A stretch of DNA of 64,000 nucleotides from Hanleya hanleyi (GCA_036873755.1 JAVTVY010019573.1:1-64000); one strand, 5' to 3'; positions 14,030 to 25,547 are shown, counted from the stretch's first letter. Notes: generated by a model from the sequence alone, not told the origin. Numbers and translations: made by a program.

Positions 14030-14590
14030 TCAATCCCAATACCAGTCTTCGCCAATGTCATTTTCAAAGGTCTGGGTTTGATGAGTTTGCACAGCTCAGT
14101 CGTTTGCATTCTCCACACACACTTGAACAATCCAGGCCATGATCCTTACAGGCGCACCTGCTTCAGCTGCAATCCTTCTTGCAGTTCCACCTGATAACCT
14201 CAAGTAACCCCTGAAGCTGGTGGCAGATCAGTTTTCACAGGGAGAAACCGATTGAATTGTCCACTCCCATTTTTGTGGCTGCAATGGATGGTCTTCCCCT
14301 CAAGTCAGTTCCTTCGTCTGGGCGTTTTCTATGCTTTTCTATGCTGCTGCAATGAATGACCTTCGTCGGGACTCCCATGACCTGGATGAACACTTCAGCT
14401 TGTTGGCGAAATAGCTCAGAGACAGTTTTCTTCTTCAAGGCAGCACCTTTGTCAATGCCATATGGTCGGAATACTGTGTCACAGCCCAGAATGGCATGCA
14501 CAAGCAACATATTTGTACAGACTTGCATTCCCAGCACAGCCTTTGTCTTCTTGACATTCCAAAATCTAAGGCCCCGCTAGTGACATGGTC
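14030..14590 (-). pseudogene. Left-arm fragment of an uncharacterised 'GCDT' PIN-like multicopy protein
   Basis: The minus strand reads VHAILGCDTVFRPYG, then an IDKGAALKK helix and FRQQAEVFIQ. After a frameshift, a cysteine-rich tail follows (about 14170-14060: WNCKKDCS, stop, then CACKDHGLDCSSVCGECK and CANSS). I recall invertebrate multicopy proteins with an aspartate-rich 'DTDLLVLL' block, a 'HAxxGCDTTS..GxGK' block and a Cys-rich C-terminus; the match is from memory. At least one in-frame stop and a frame change break it. It is the inverted partner of 14658-15390, so the two together form a head-to-head pair. Confidence 0.6.
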
Positions 14591-14657
14591 ATTCAGTCAA
14601 AGAAAGACGAATTCCTAGCAAACAACGTCAACAAGTAGCAGTTCATTGCTCTTATGA

Positions 14658-15390
14658 GTGACCAGTTGGAAAGGGCGGGATGTTTCATATGCAGGTGTTT
14701 TTATTGTAAAAGCTACCGTTCAATCGACTGAAAGCATGAAAACTTTGGTTGGTGATGATATTGACCTGTTAGTTCTGCTCTGTTTTCATGCAGACATGGA
14801 TGACAATGACATCTACTTTCAGCCAAGAGAGAATGCAAAGAAACGGATAGTTTGGAATGTCAAGAAGACAAAGGCTGTGCTGGGAATGTAAGTCTGCACA
14901 AATATGCTGTTTGTGCATGCCATTCAGGGCTGTGACACAGCATACTGACCATATGGCATTGGCAAATGTGCGGCCGTAAAGAAAACAACGCTCAATGAGC
15001 TATTTCGCCAACAGGCTGAAGTGTTCATCCAGGCCATTAGGAGACCCGATGGGGGTTATCTATTGCAGGTGCTTGTGTGTTTATACAATGGTAACCCTGA
15101 CGAAGCAATTGGCTGCATAAGATACAAGCGTTTCTGTGACAAAAATGAACCATATATGTGCAGGTACAAAACCTTCCACCAACATCAGCATCAGCTAAGT
15201 ATCAAGGTTCGCGTGTTTAGTGTGGAAGGGGGAAGACCATCCATTGCAGCCACAAGAATGAGGGTGGACAGCTTCTCTCTGTGAAAACTGAACTGCCACC
15301 AGTTCCACTGGCACTCTTTGAGATTATCAGGTGCAACTGCAAGAAAGATTGCAGCTGAAGAAGATGCATATTTAGGAGCATGGCCTATGT
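14658..15390 (+). pseudogene. Right-arm fragment of the same 'GCDT' PIN-like family, with acidic block
   Basis: An open stretch reads TLVGDDIDLLVLLCFHADM, then KRIVWNVKKTKAVLGM. A stop follows, then VHAIQGCDT, a second stop, and LNELFRQQAEVFIQ. After a change of frame the tail reads LPPVPLALFEIIRCNCKKDCS (about 15290-15350), followed by a stop. The GDDIDLLVLL segment with its clustered aspartates suggests a PIN/FEN-like nuclease fold; this is an inference from motif spacing. The acidic block has no partner in the left arm, so the arms are unequal inside. Not functional as read. Confidence 0.6.
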
Positions 15391-16689
15391 TGTTGAAAAT
15401 GTAAAATGAAACATGGTAAATGGCATGGTAGAACATGAAGTTTGCCTATAATCTAGATTATTATTTGTTTGATAATTAGATGATAGGATCTGCATAATTA
15501 TTCTTCTTTCATCAAAACATATCTGACACACAATTGCGATAGATCATTAATGGTTTGCAGCCCTGTATTTTTCAACAAGGCACAGGTTGTGATAATAGAG
15601 AGATATCTCCAAGAGTAGGTTTGTGGAAATATTGTCTGTGACAGTTATCGGATGAAGGAAAATATATCACAGCTTGTCATTTTATTTACTTTGGGAGAGA
15701 ATTCCTCTTTCAGATGATTATGCTAATGGTAAAAATGTTAACTGACTGAATATTACCATGTATAATTCATATAGCCTGATGCTGAGCTATCAGTTTGCTA
15801 TCTACGCTTATAAGCAAATCCAACGGGAAGACACATGTTTTCACCACCATGGCATACTTTACCCTTGGTCATGTATTAATTGGATTTCTGGATGATAAAC
15901 TGTCCTTATTCAGGGGAAAAACAATATTCTACCTTGCTTATATGAGGTATGATGGCCTATTATGTATTATAAAATGACGTATCTTTGTTTTTTAAAAAGT
16001 CGTATCTCCACCAAATAGATTTCGGTAGACTTTTAGCATGTTGTTCTGGGGACCTATTAGAAATGCACACCAGTGAAAAAAATTCTGTTGCAATTTGTTT
16101 TGGGTCCAGCTAATAAAAACAGTTAGATTGCCTGGACTGTCATGAAAATGGTAAAAAGTTCAGATTTAGAATGACCTCATACATCCGCCATTTTGAATTT
16201 CTCCATAAATATTTCCATGCAAGGGTATTATTTTAGGCTGAGTATGACCTTGATATGATAACAAATGGAATGAGTGTAAGTAATTACCCATTTCTTTCAC
16301 GCTTAGTACCAAGTACAAGGTTTTCTTATAGGAGCAAGAGACAGGTAAACACTGAAATTTCCCGAAAAATATCTCAAATTTCAACTTAAAATTTTATATA
16401 TTTCCCATGCATATCTGATTGTAGACTTTTAGTATGTTATTCTAGAGACCTTTCGGAAATTCACTGCAGCAAAATCAATTCTGTTGCAATTTGTGGTGGG
16501 TCAAACCTCAATTTGACTGGACTAATGTGGTACATGTAAGACTGATTTCGAGTAATTTCCAGTCGAAGCTCTTTGTATCCTAGTTACTGTATAGTCATAC
16601 TTCTTGTCAGAAAGTATCAGAGCCCCTCGTGCATGGAACTTAGCGAACTTGCCCTGGCGTCTTGTCCTCATGCAGACCGTGAAAGTTGT

Positions 16690-16900
16690 TCAGTATACTT
16701 GTCTGTATGGGTGACTTGCAAACATAATACCTGTATATTGTATTTTTGTCTTTCTCAAATAATGGAAAACATCAAATAAAATGTTTTGGAGCTATTAGCC
16801 AACCCTTGACAGTTTATGGAAACTATATTAATCGTATCAGTAATTATTTTAGAGAATAATTCATGTTCGGGGCCAGGATAATTACTGTCAACAGTCAAGT
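16690..16900 (-). pseudogene. Second copy of the LINE-endonuclease-like fragment
   Basis: This is the partner of 6495-6743 in the second duplication copy. It shares the AGCTATTAGCCAACCCTTGACAG segment (minus-strand SINCQGLANS region) with small indels. No adjacent RT. Confidence 0.35.
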
Positions 16901-17589
16901 CAGTCGTCCGTGTGCCACCATAAAATTATCATTGATTCCATAAACATTGGATATCAATATACTAGTTAATATGCCTAGATATTACAAAATATATTTGGTG
17001 GATTTAGGGTAGTATGTATATTATGTATGAATTAAGGCACGGACACAGAGGTTTATTTAAAAATAAACACTTTTTACCTTGGATAACTATAGAAAAACAC
17101 TGCTTTTAAAGATTTGCTCGAGTACATAGACCGCCATCCGCAACTTCATTGAACTGATGCTATATGACTACGGTGAGGTTGAAAGATGGCTAAGCCAAAA
17201 CCCGACATAGAATATATGTCCAAGTGTATAAATAGGTCCATGTGAGTAAATGTTTTTTTTTCAAAGTTGTAAGCAAATGTTACCAATACCCTGACTGGAA
17301 TTAAGACCACACCATGTGGTGTATCAACACGGAGGATCTGGAACAATATTATGAATAGGCCTCTCTCCCAGGACATTCGCTAGTTGACCGATCGCGAGTT
17401 GCATCCATAAACATATCAATAAATCCAAGCAGTTCATACAAGTATGTATTTTATGTGAGTATGAAGGCACTGGCACAGGGATGTATTAAACAAAACTTAT
17501 TTCCTAAAATTCGTTCCTAGGGACAAGTTTCTGATGGGTTTAAAGGGCTGCTATAGTATAGCTTATGCCATGGCAGTAAATCGTAAATT

Positions 17590-19896
17590 TCAGTCACCAG
17601 CCTCTGTTAGAGGATATAGTTTACTTCGAACGAGCAAGTCGCGTAAACTCTTATTTTTCCTGTAAGCTATGATTGGCTTCAGATTGAGTGGCTGCTTCAG
17701 TTTAGGTTAGAGATTCTGATATTCCTCCTGAAGCATACGAGCGGTTTCAACATATCGCCTGCTATAGGGAATCACAAAAGTTATTATCTCTTGTTTAGAC
17801 TGTTTACCTGGATCGATATTCATGCCGAAAGGATATCGTGTTTGTAAAGTTTTGATCCAAAATGTCTAGCGTATCGCTCTTAGATCGTCAGTCTCTTCCT
17901 GTGTGGTGAGAGTGTGGATTTGTTCAATAGGCATGATCTCAGTGTTCCTGAAGAATGTGACATGAGAGATTGAAATGGTCGTTAACCGGGCCGCCGTTTT
18001 CAAGAAAAATATCGAACAGATGACGCGTGACTCGTTCCATAAAATCCATTTTTGTTTGACCGATATACTGTTTAAGACACGTTTTGCACGTAATGAGATA
18101 TATTACGTTCACCGAGTCACAGATGGTGAGATGGTCTCGTAGTTGATATCTGTTTCTCGATTGTTCACGTTTGAAGTGCGTTCGAGTATGTCTGAAGTTT
18201 ACATCGATCTTTTATGCATTTTTGAGTTTGACCATTGCCGACGTTGGGGCGATTATGTTTGATTCTAACGGGCTCAGACCTACGAGTGTTGTCTAAGTGA
18301 TGTGTCGTGATCTCTCGGGGGGCATTCGATTTGATACGACGCAGAAAACGAGCTGAATAGCCTCTAGGTTTCAATGCTTGGAATAATACTGATACTAAGA
18401 CTGGTTGAAATTTTGTAGATTGCTAGAATTCCGGTGAAATCGGATGATTTGTGAGTTGATTATACCCTTAAACATATGAGGAGGATGAAACGAGTTGGCA
18501 TGGAGAAGTCCATGTGTGTCGGTAGGTTTGAAAAATACTTTGTAATCTAAATACCCAGTATTGGTGACCCCGGGACATTTGTAGACTGTAACATCCAAAT
18601 GATCAATAGAGTATTCGTGAACAACTGCTTCTAATTTTATATTGGGGTCATGGCTGTTCAGAATGTCAATAGATGGCCCGAGATCTTCTCTAGGGTGATC
18701 CCAAAGAAACCGGAGATACAAGAGGGGTTGTTTGTCGCATTTCCTTAAAGCCTCCTTTCGTCACTAAACTCCCATAAATAGATGCGAAGTTCGGACTAAG
18801 CCTCTTCCCCATAGCACATCCACTGACCTGTTGATAGATTTTTCCATTAAACTCAAAATCGTTTCCTTTAAGCGTAAGTTCCAAAAGTTCAAGAATTCCG
18901 TCATCTGGTCTTTTGGGATCAGGAAAATGCTGAAAAGCGTTTTGGATCGAACGTATTCCACCGTCTATATCAATATTGGTATACAATGATTCAATATCCA
19001 TAGGGACTAGAAGAGCATTCGTAGGAACGTTGATTTGAGATAATTTGGCAAAAAATCCTCGGTGTTGTTAGATAACTAGGGTGTCGGTTAGCAATTGGTT
19101 TGAGGTGATAGTCAATAAATTCAGAAATGTGGTAGAAGTCAGACCCACAATCAGAAACAATAGTTCGGCCCGGCGGGGTAAGCTCATCAATCCAATTTCC
19201 AATGGGCTTGTGGATCTTTGGCAAAATTGTAAAAATGTCTCATTTTTGCTTCATGTTTCTTAGGAGCCAGATACTCTAACTGTTTGTCTGAAATAATTGG
19301 TTTTTCTTTTGATTGGACCAAAATTTGAAGAAATCTGACATAATTTTGAGGCCATATTTCCTTCTTTAGTTTTTTGTAATGTCTATGATTATTGAGAAGG
19401 CACTGAGCTTCTTTAATGTAATTTTCTCTAGACAAGATAACATTGGCCGAGCCTTTGTCTGCAGGTTTCAGGACTATGTTTCTATTGTAACGTAATTTTG
19501 ATAGGGAGCGACGTTCCGAAATGGACACATTTTGATAATTTCCAAACCTACCACTTTCTAATAAAGCCTGAACCCTAGTTGAAAGATTATCTACAGCTTT
19601 TGGAATTTCAGAATCAAAGTTCTCGGGGATATACCCGGAATTAGCCGTGAAGGATTCTTTTTCTCCGAGTTTCTATAGCGATCAGCCAGGTGAAGTTTAT
19701 TTGTGAAAGGTATGATCATTTCGTATCCCTTGGTCTCCATATGTGCATCCATGCCTGTGCTGGGTTTTGGAGTAGGCACAAAAGAGAGGCCGTGGCTGCG
19801 AAGGGAGTGATCAGATTTGGTTACTACACGACTATTGGTTAGGTTAACTATGCTGGTTCCTAAGTCAAAATTAGGGCGGCACGTGCCCTCTCCCAA
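17590..19896 (-). pseudogene. Penelope-like retroelement, copy 2 (RT plus GIY-YIG)
   Basis: Blocks in minus-strand order are: LRSHGLSFVPTPKP (about 19780), RNIVLKPADKGSANVILS (19440-19490), MPKIHKP and PPGRTIVSDCGSDFYHISE (19140-19224), and MDIESLYTNIDIDGGI (18960-19001). Next come YQQVSGCAMGKRLSPNFASIY (18770-18835), FKPTDTHGLLHANSFHPPH (18480-18540) and a GIY-YIG block NVIYLITC..C..QYIGQTK (18040-18115). The tail AYRKNKSLRDLLVRSKLYP ends at a stop at 17590. A short deletion near 18707 removes the catalytic aspartate pair of the palm that copy 1 keeps (RFLWDHP here, RFLDDIF there). Several frameshifts and stops make it dead. The frame opens 2 nt after the stop of the upstream ORF1. Confidence 0.88.
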
Positions 19897-19898
19897 AT

Positions 19899-21323
19899 TT
19901 AGTTTAAATCTATGGTATGGATCCAGTGTTTATACAGATAGTTTGCTGTATCTTCAGTCCAGTGTATATTGTCGTTGCCGACAGAAAAGAATTCAGGGTC
20001 AACTTTTTTGATAATTTCCAAATGTCTAATGTGCTCAGCATTTTCGTTTAGAGATTCTATACAATGGCATTCACTGGCTGGTAGAAGGTCCGGACCTTGG
20101 AGTTAAAAAAATACAATTTTGTGCGGGGAAAGCTTTTCGGATCGAATTCATCATTAAACTCATTTCTTGTTTGGCAAATCGTGGCTCAACATGTTTGTTA
20201 TTTACTCCAATGCTCAGTAGAATTTTTGAGGGCTGGGAAGACCCGTGGCGATAATGGCTAGCCTTATTCCGAAAATGTTTGAACTGGGCACCAGGATAAC
20301 ATTCGACCTGAACATCAAGGTGCGGTTCTCGATTGATCCGAGAAAGATTCGAAGCACTCCAAAGAAGGACATCTTTGATGACTTTTGGGAGGCGCCAGTT
20401 CATTTTGTACTGTCTATCAGAAGCAGTGTGCCTGAATTGGTAGAATTTAGAAATTTGAACACGGCGATATGGTGTACGAAAACCTGCCGTTGGGGGTGAT
20501 TTTGCGGTGTCAGCATAGGAGTTAGTACTAGAGACACCCGGATTAATTGGATTAGATGTGTTAGATGACGAGTAGGAAGGGCGATTAGTCTGAAGAGAGT
20601 TGGATAACCGAGTAGGGGTGGATGAGATCGAAAGAAGGTTATAAGTAGGAGAATGTAGAACGCGGGAGATGGGGGATGCGACTTTGCAGCATGCGTCAAA
20701 CTGGGCGAGGTTGGCAATGCTGATGAGTCAACATGCGGGGATGGAGACCGTGTACGTATAGAAGGCCGAGATGCCGGGGGAGTGGTAGTTGACTGACGAT
20801 CTCTACCCGAACGATTCTCCGACACCATGAGGTCGAGGTCCGAAATAAATTTCCGAAAGGCCGAGATAGTGGTTTCCGTCAATTTGGCTTTATGATTTTG
20901 TTTTCCCCATTTTAAGGCGTTAGAAATAGCACGATCGACGTCCAGGTATTTAGAAGATTTGGCCGAAATAACCTGTGACTTCTGTTTTTGAAGGCATTTT
21001 TTGTAATGTTTAACCAGCTCCTGTAGACTTTTAGTTGCCCAATTTTGATATATCAGTCCAATGCCGAAATCAAAGTCAGAGTCTCGCTGAGCTGCTTTGA
21101 AGAAGCTGTTCATATCCTCAACTCTTCGTATAAGCGATTTTGGGAAGGAGTCTTTAGCCAATCGCTCCGCTAGTAAGCCAATGTGGTGCAGGCATTGTAA
21201 CACCTGATATAATACTTTGACCAGACGAGAGAATTCCGAAAATGTCTGATTGTCGGTATGGATGGACTGACGTTGTCTACGAAATGTCTGTCCTTTGTTT
21301 TTAGGGCCGTAATTCCTGGCCAT
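19899..21323 (-). pseudogene. ORF1 of the Penelope-like element: helical N-terminus plus SGNH-hydrolase-like domain
   Basis: From ATG at 21323 the first about 170 residues are mostly helical and basic. They are followed by a Ser/Pro/Thr-rich linker (PPASRPSIRTRSPSPHVDSS). A frame change in 20400-20700 then leads into WRLPKVIKDVLLWSASNLSRI, CYPGAQFKHF, PSKILLSIGVNNKH and finally NDNIHWTEDTANYLYKHW before the stop at 19899. The CYPGA, SIGVNN and DNIHW segments fit blocks of SGNH/GDSL-like esterases. The usual G-D-S-N nucleophile block has become S-A-S-N. Esterase domains are known in ORF1 of some CR1-type LINEs; I do not recall one being standard in Penelope-like elements. Its position directly ahead of the RT frame suggests the two form one element. 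Function is inferred. Confidence 0.65.
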
Positions 21324-21329
21324 GTTTGT

Positions 21330-21980
21330 CTGAATAATTTAGAGATGCAGCCGAAATTTTGAGGTAGAACACAATTAATTTAGAGTGGCATAAATTCTTG
21401 TTAGGCATTATCTTTGAAAGCTTTAATTCAGCCAATCCAATTCAGCTAATTGAGCAAATAGCTTCCACATTATTGATATTGGGATCAATAGATCAGGGTC
21501 ACAGCATACCGAAACAGAATCTATCCAGTCTGTTTCTTGAATTATGAATCAGCAAATATGTGGAAACTGTGAAGTTGTTGTATGCAAGTGAGTTTAAGCA
21601 CACCTATGTATTACTTAGGTCGACGGTTAATGGAATAGCATTCTAAAATTGAAAATAGCCTGTCTGTACTATATATTGAGGTATTATTCATCAAAATTTT
21701 CCAAACTTCCGATATGCTGCTGATATATTTCCGAAGAAACCCATTATTACGCCCCGCCAGGAACCTGACCAGGGGATATAGGATGACTGTCTCTCGCTTC
21801 AAAGTTTTACAGAATATGTATTGTGCAAATAGCTATCACACTATCAATATCAAGGTCAACGGTCATGTAACATCACCCTAAAACTAATCTATAATTGTCC
21901 TGAATTTATCCTATTGATTATGATTCACTAAACATCTTAAAGATTTACAGGCGTGTTTCCAAAGAGACTTAATTCCTATC
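21330..21980. repeat. Unassigned sequence with a direct repeat (21810-21975, partner 23915-24080)
   Basis: TATTGTGCAAATAGCTATC followed by ACACTATCAATATCAA at 21818 recurs near 23926, with a further 140 bp of similarity. No gene is visible in 21330-21980. Confidence 0.6.
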
Positions 21981-22870
21981 CAATACACCCACTTAGTTAA
22001 TATTACCCAAACCCCTGAAACCGTGCCTTAGCTCGGCCTAAGTGATAAACGATCACAACATTGATCAAACCATGTTGATGATACTTCATAATACTTTATA
22101 TTTCACAGCGAATACGATTTGATTTCGATTGAAAGTATGGGTAAAGACGGACGGCTTTGGCGAAAGAACAAATCAATCCTCAGAAATCAATTTAGCTGAA
22201 AATGAAAAATCGGTGAACATACACCTTTCATTCACACCAATCAATCTTAAATAACCGATTATCAATCATATAGAGGGTGCATTAGTGACCATGGTGGAAA
22301 GAAGGGTCATTTCGATGAGTTGTCATGGGTTCCATCTAGTGTATCAATAATTTCTGTTCTACAAACATTGAGTTGCAATTTCCATCACATCCTATATTTC
22401 CATTCATATTAGGGACATTCTGGCAAAATAGGAAGGATATATTTTGTATTCTTTGGGAGACATAATAAAGATGGCGGTCACTTTGATTGCGTGATCAATG
22501 ATTACCATTCAGGATACTTATGAAATTTTAGTTTACATATATCTGTGTAACATCTCAACGATTTTCTCACTTCGATCGTGAATTGAAATAAAATATATAA
22601 AATAGTCCGTTCATAAATATGTTTGACGGTCATACTGGAATTAACGTTCATTTTAATCTAGTTGCTAACTGTTAGTTTCTGTTGCGAATCTTTTTTCTCC
22701 CTTGTTTTTATGCACCGGAGTAAATTCCCATCAAATTTTAAGCTTTTATTTTTATTTGAACATTTTTTTCAAAATTGACTGTTGAATGGCTAAAGTTCGA
22801 CTGCCAATTTGGAAATGGTGACCAGTTTGTGGACGTCCTCATTGGTTCTGTTCTTCGGCGCCAACCGTTG
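21981..22870. repeat. Dispersed repeat, copy with an empty target site for the 14.6-kb transposon
   Basis: This is similar in the same orientation to 29290-30364, and then to 44973-45130 on the far side of the large transposon. Shared landmarks are GTTAATATTACCCAAACC (21998 and 29309), TTCACAGCGAATACG (22110 and 29438), AGAGGGTGCATTAGTGACC (22272 and 29611) and CGATTTTCTCACTTCGATCG (22559 and 29894). Around 22755-22800 it runs TTTGAACATTTT..TTGAATGGCTAAAG, where the other copy holds the insertion between TTTGAACAATTTTGTCAG and TTGAATAGCTATATG. Confidence 0.8.
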
Positions 22871-23157
22871 TTTCATTGACGTATGTACCTATCCTCCAAA
22901 TTTTGCGCTTTTATCATTTTTTTTTTAAATCTGGCCAAAGTGGCCCATTATTCGCCAAAACTCTCAAAGCTTCACAGGTATGTTGCCGATATCATTTTTA
23001 CATGAGGCAGCACCTAAAAGGTGAAACAACCCCTCAACCAGACAGTTTTAGTCAGTGTATATTGGTACACAATGAAATGAAAATGCATATGTAAAAGCCT
23101 GAGAGATTTGGTTGAATACAGAAGACGCTTTAGCAGTGACTTGAAAAAGCCTAAATT
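22871..23157. other. Unassigned sequence between repeats
   Basis: 22871-22970 still resembles 45050-45130 (the CCAAATTT and AAAGTGGCCC segments). The rest shows nothing I recognise. Confidence 0.4.
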
Positions 23158-23705
23158 TTGATGGGCTTGTGGTTGACCACCCAACAATGCTACATAGCAA
23201 ATTTGAAATCTCTAGCTACAACGCTTAGGCTTCTATCGCGTTCACATCGTCATATGGACATTTTACGTGACGTTGCCATGGAAACCACAAAAATCATCGC
23301 TATGTACCCACATTTAATAGGCTTGTGGCCGACCAACCAGCAATCCTGCATGCCAAATTTGAAGTCCCTAGCTGAAACTGTTTGGCTTTTATGACGTTCA
23401 CAGCGCCCTATTCACATTTTGCTTGACGTTGCCATGGAAACCACAAAAATCATTCCCATGTACCCAAATTCAACAGGCTTGTGGTTGACCAACCAACAAT
23501 CCTGCAGGCCAAATTTGATAGCTGAAATGGTTTACCTTCGATCACGTTAACAGCGTCATATGGGCATTATGCGTGATGTTGTCATGGAAACCACGAAAAT
23601 CAGAATGCACCCAAATTACATAGTCTTGTGGTTGACAACCCTACAATCCTGTGCACCAAATTTGAAGTCTCTAGATGCAACGCTTTGGCTTATAGATCAG
23701 TCACA
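23158..23705. repeat. Tandem repeat, about 156-bp unit, 3.5-4 diverged copies
   Basis: GCTTGTGGTTGACC-type sequence recurs at 23164, 23321, 23477 and 23624. Each copy contains CAATCCTGC..CAAATTTGA, a CGTTCAC segment and GACGTTGCCATGGAAACCAC. Open frames across it follow the repeat and are not genes. Confidence 0.85.
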
Positions 23706-24419
23706 AGAATTATTGTCGAATGACGACCGGACAACCGGACGTACATGCCGGCGACAGAACCCCACAGCCTAATAGACTGAGGGTAAAAAGCCTATCATCA
23801 CCCCCAACCAGGCCCCAGATCAGGGAAGTTAGGATGGCTACCTCTTTGTGTCACAAATTCGTGCTAGCACAAGAGTATAGAAACCGTTAAGTTAGTTCAC
23901 TGTAAAGTTTTACAGAAGATATATTGTGCAAGTAACTATCACACTATCAATATCAAAGTCAATGGTCAAAGTCACATTACCCCGCCCCTTATTCTAAAAT
24001 TGTCTTGAATATATCTTATGGATTATGATTAGCCGAACATTTTGAAACTATACAGGTGTGATTACAAAGAGACATTTATTTGTTAGATAAAGATCATTGC
24101 TATTCAGTATTAACAAAACTTCAAAAAACTTGACAGCCATGTTGCCCATTTAATTTTGACGTTTTATCCGAGTCATTTTACATATCAATAGGTTAAACGT
24201 CAAAGGTCATCATCCAAAAACTAAAATATACATGTTTATTGAGTGAAAAAGCTATGGATTTCCAGGGTTTTCAACTTCAAGTAAATTGTCTATATGATTC
24301 CAAACAAAACAGATGATTTATTTTCAGAGATTATTAGTTCTTCGGTTCTTGTGCATGTCCGGCTATATTTGTCCGTGGGGCATATAATTCCCTCACTCTT
24401 ATTACTGAATCTATCTAAT
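23706..24419. other. Unassigned; contains the partner of repeat 21810-21975
   Basis: 23915-24080 matches 21810-21975. A GGACAACCGGACGTACATG segment near 23725 is of unknown meaning. No gene is seen. Confidence 0.45.
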
Positions 24420-24979
24420 ACAAATAATATAATATTCTTATGCAAGTATTACTACTACCAGGCGCTGGTTAAGGAATTGAGTGTAAATATATCATCATTA
24501 AATACGTCTACTCACTCCCAAAGTGCACTTACTCCGGAAGATTTATTTAACAATCACAAAACCTTTCTCAAGAAAAGAGGTGTTTGTCTCCCAACCAATC
24601 ATAACGACATACCAAAAGTATATTGGACTCCCAAAATGCATGAATCGCCATACAAAGCTAGATTCGTAGCTGGTTTTAGAAGCTACACCGCCAAGCTTCT
24701 GTCAACCCTATTGACGAGGGCCCTTCAGTAGATAAAAACATTTTGGGAAAGGTATTGCGCCGCTATTTAAAGAAACTCTGGCGTTGAATGTATGTGTATA
24801 TTGAAAAATTCAAAATGTCTTACGAAAGAACTTGATGCTAATGGTCACATATCAAACAGACATGTATCCACATGGGATTTCTCGACTCTCTATGCTACAG
24901 TTACTCATCAGGACATTATTGACCGTCTAAGTTCATGAGTAGTATCTGTGTTGAAGAAAACTGATCGTAGATTTATTAA

Positions 24980-25547
24980 CCCTATCTGGCCTGGGCTTTT
25001 TGGGACCTGCCCAGGCCTTGGGGGGGGGGGCGAAATGGCCCCCTCTAATTATTTTTCTTACCCGTTGAGCTAGGGGGCTGACACTATGCCCTTGGGTCAA
25101 GTTCTACCAGAAAATGTAAAAAAAAACCAAGATGGCCGCTTTGTTGACGTCACAGTGACGTCATTTTCAAAAACGGCATTTTTGGTCGATTTTCCGGTCA
25201 GATTTTCCGTTTTTTTTATTTTTGCAATTTCTCCGTAAAAACTGCACGATAAGTTAGTAAATATTAATGTGATGTCAAATAAAATAGTTTTTGCCCACTT
25301 TTCATAGCGAAAAAGCAGCAATTTTGAAGAAATATGACCAAAATATCACTTTTCTGCTACCCCATGTGGCCGCCATCTTGGATTTACCCATGATTCTCTG
25401 GTCGGGGGTCATGCAAATAGGCTCAAAATGACCCAAATATGACAAATTATAAAGTCACGGAGTTTCAGCTCTCCATTTTTTGTCGTTCCGGATATAGCGC
25501 AGAAAGTTTGGTAGTGGGGCCATAATGCCCCCCCCGGCCAGATAGGG
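24980..25547. mobile_element. piggyBac-like MITE (568 bp) with TTAA target duplication
   Basis: The ends are CCCTATCTGGCC and GGCCAGATAGGG, a perfect 12-bp inverted repeat. TTAA flanks both sides (24976-24979 and 25548-25551). TTAA duplication with CCC-starting termini is diagnostic of the piggyBac superfamily. There is no transposase. It carries G- and C-runs just inside the ends and two CCATCTTG-type motifs. It splits the RT pseudogene. Confidence 0.92.

Larger units (their letters stand above)
12709..16524. mobile_element. 3.8-kb palindromic (foldback-type) DNA element with long inverted repeats
   Basis: The element interrupts duplication copy 2, and copy 1 shows the uninterrupted site at about 6350. 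It starts TAGTCCAGT and ends ACTGGACTA. From there both arms match as inverted repeats: CAACCCACCACAAATTGC at 12740 faces GCAATTTGTGGTGGGT at 16486. Matching continues to about 14590/14700, so nearly the whole element is palindromic around a centre near 14620. ATG flanks both ends and may be a 3-bp target duplication. Each arm has two subterminal copies of a roughly 110-bp motif (left at 12740 and 13150). The coding remnants inside are broken, so the element is non-autonomous. I cannot assign a superfamily. Confidence 0.85.
9668..19874. repeat. Large tandem duplication, copy 2 (about 6.4 kb plus a 3.8-kb insertion)
   Basis: This is the partner of 3541-9659. It differs by an extra 130 bp at 10557-10690, which has relatives at 26810-26890 and 28240-28340. 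It also has the palindromic element at 12709-16524, and lacks about 160 bp opposite 5075-5240. Its left end includes two tandem copies of a 241-bp stretch (9671 and 9912). Many small differences from copy 1, including indels, show that the duplication is not recent. Confidence 0.9.

Noticed and set aside
12733..16384. 114-codon (plus) and 72-codon (minus) frames with similar peptides
   Set aside because: They are mirror images within the inverted-repeat arms, and the frames are open only in part of each arm.
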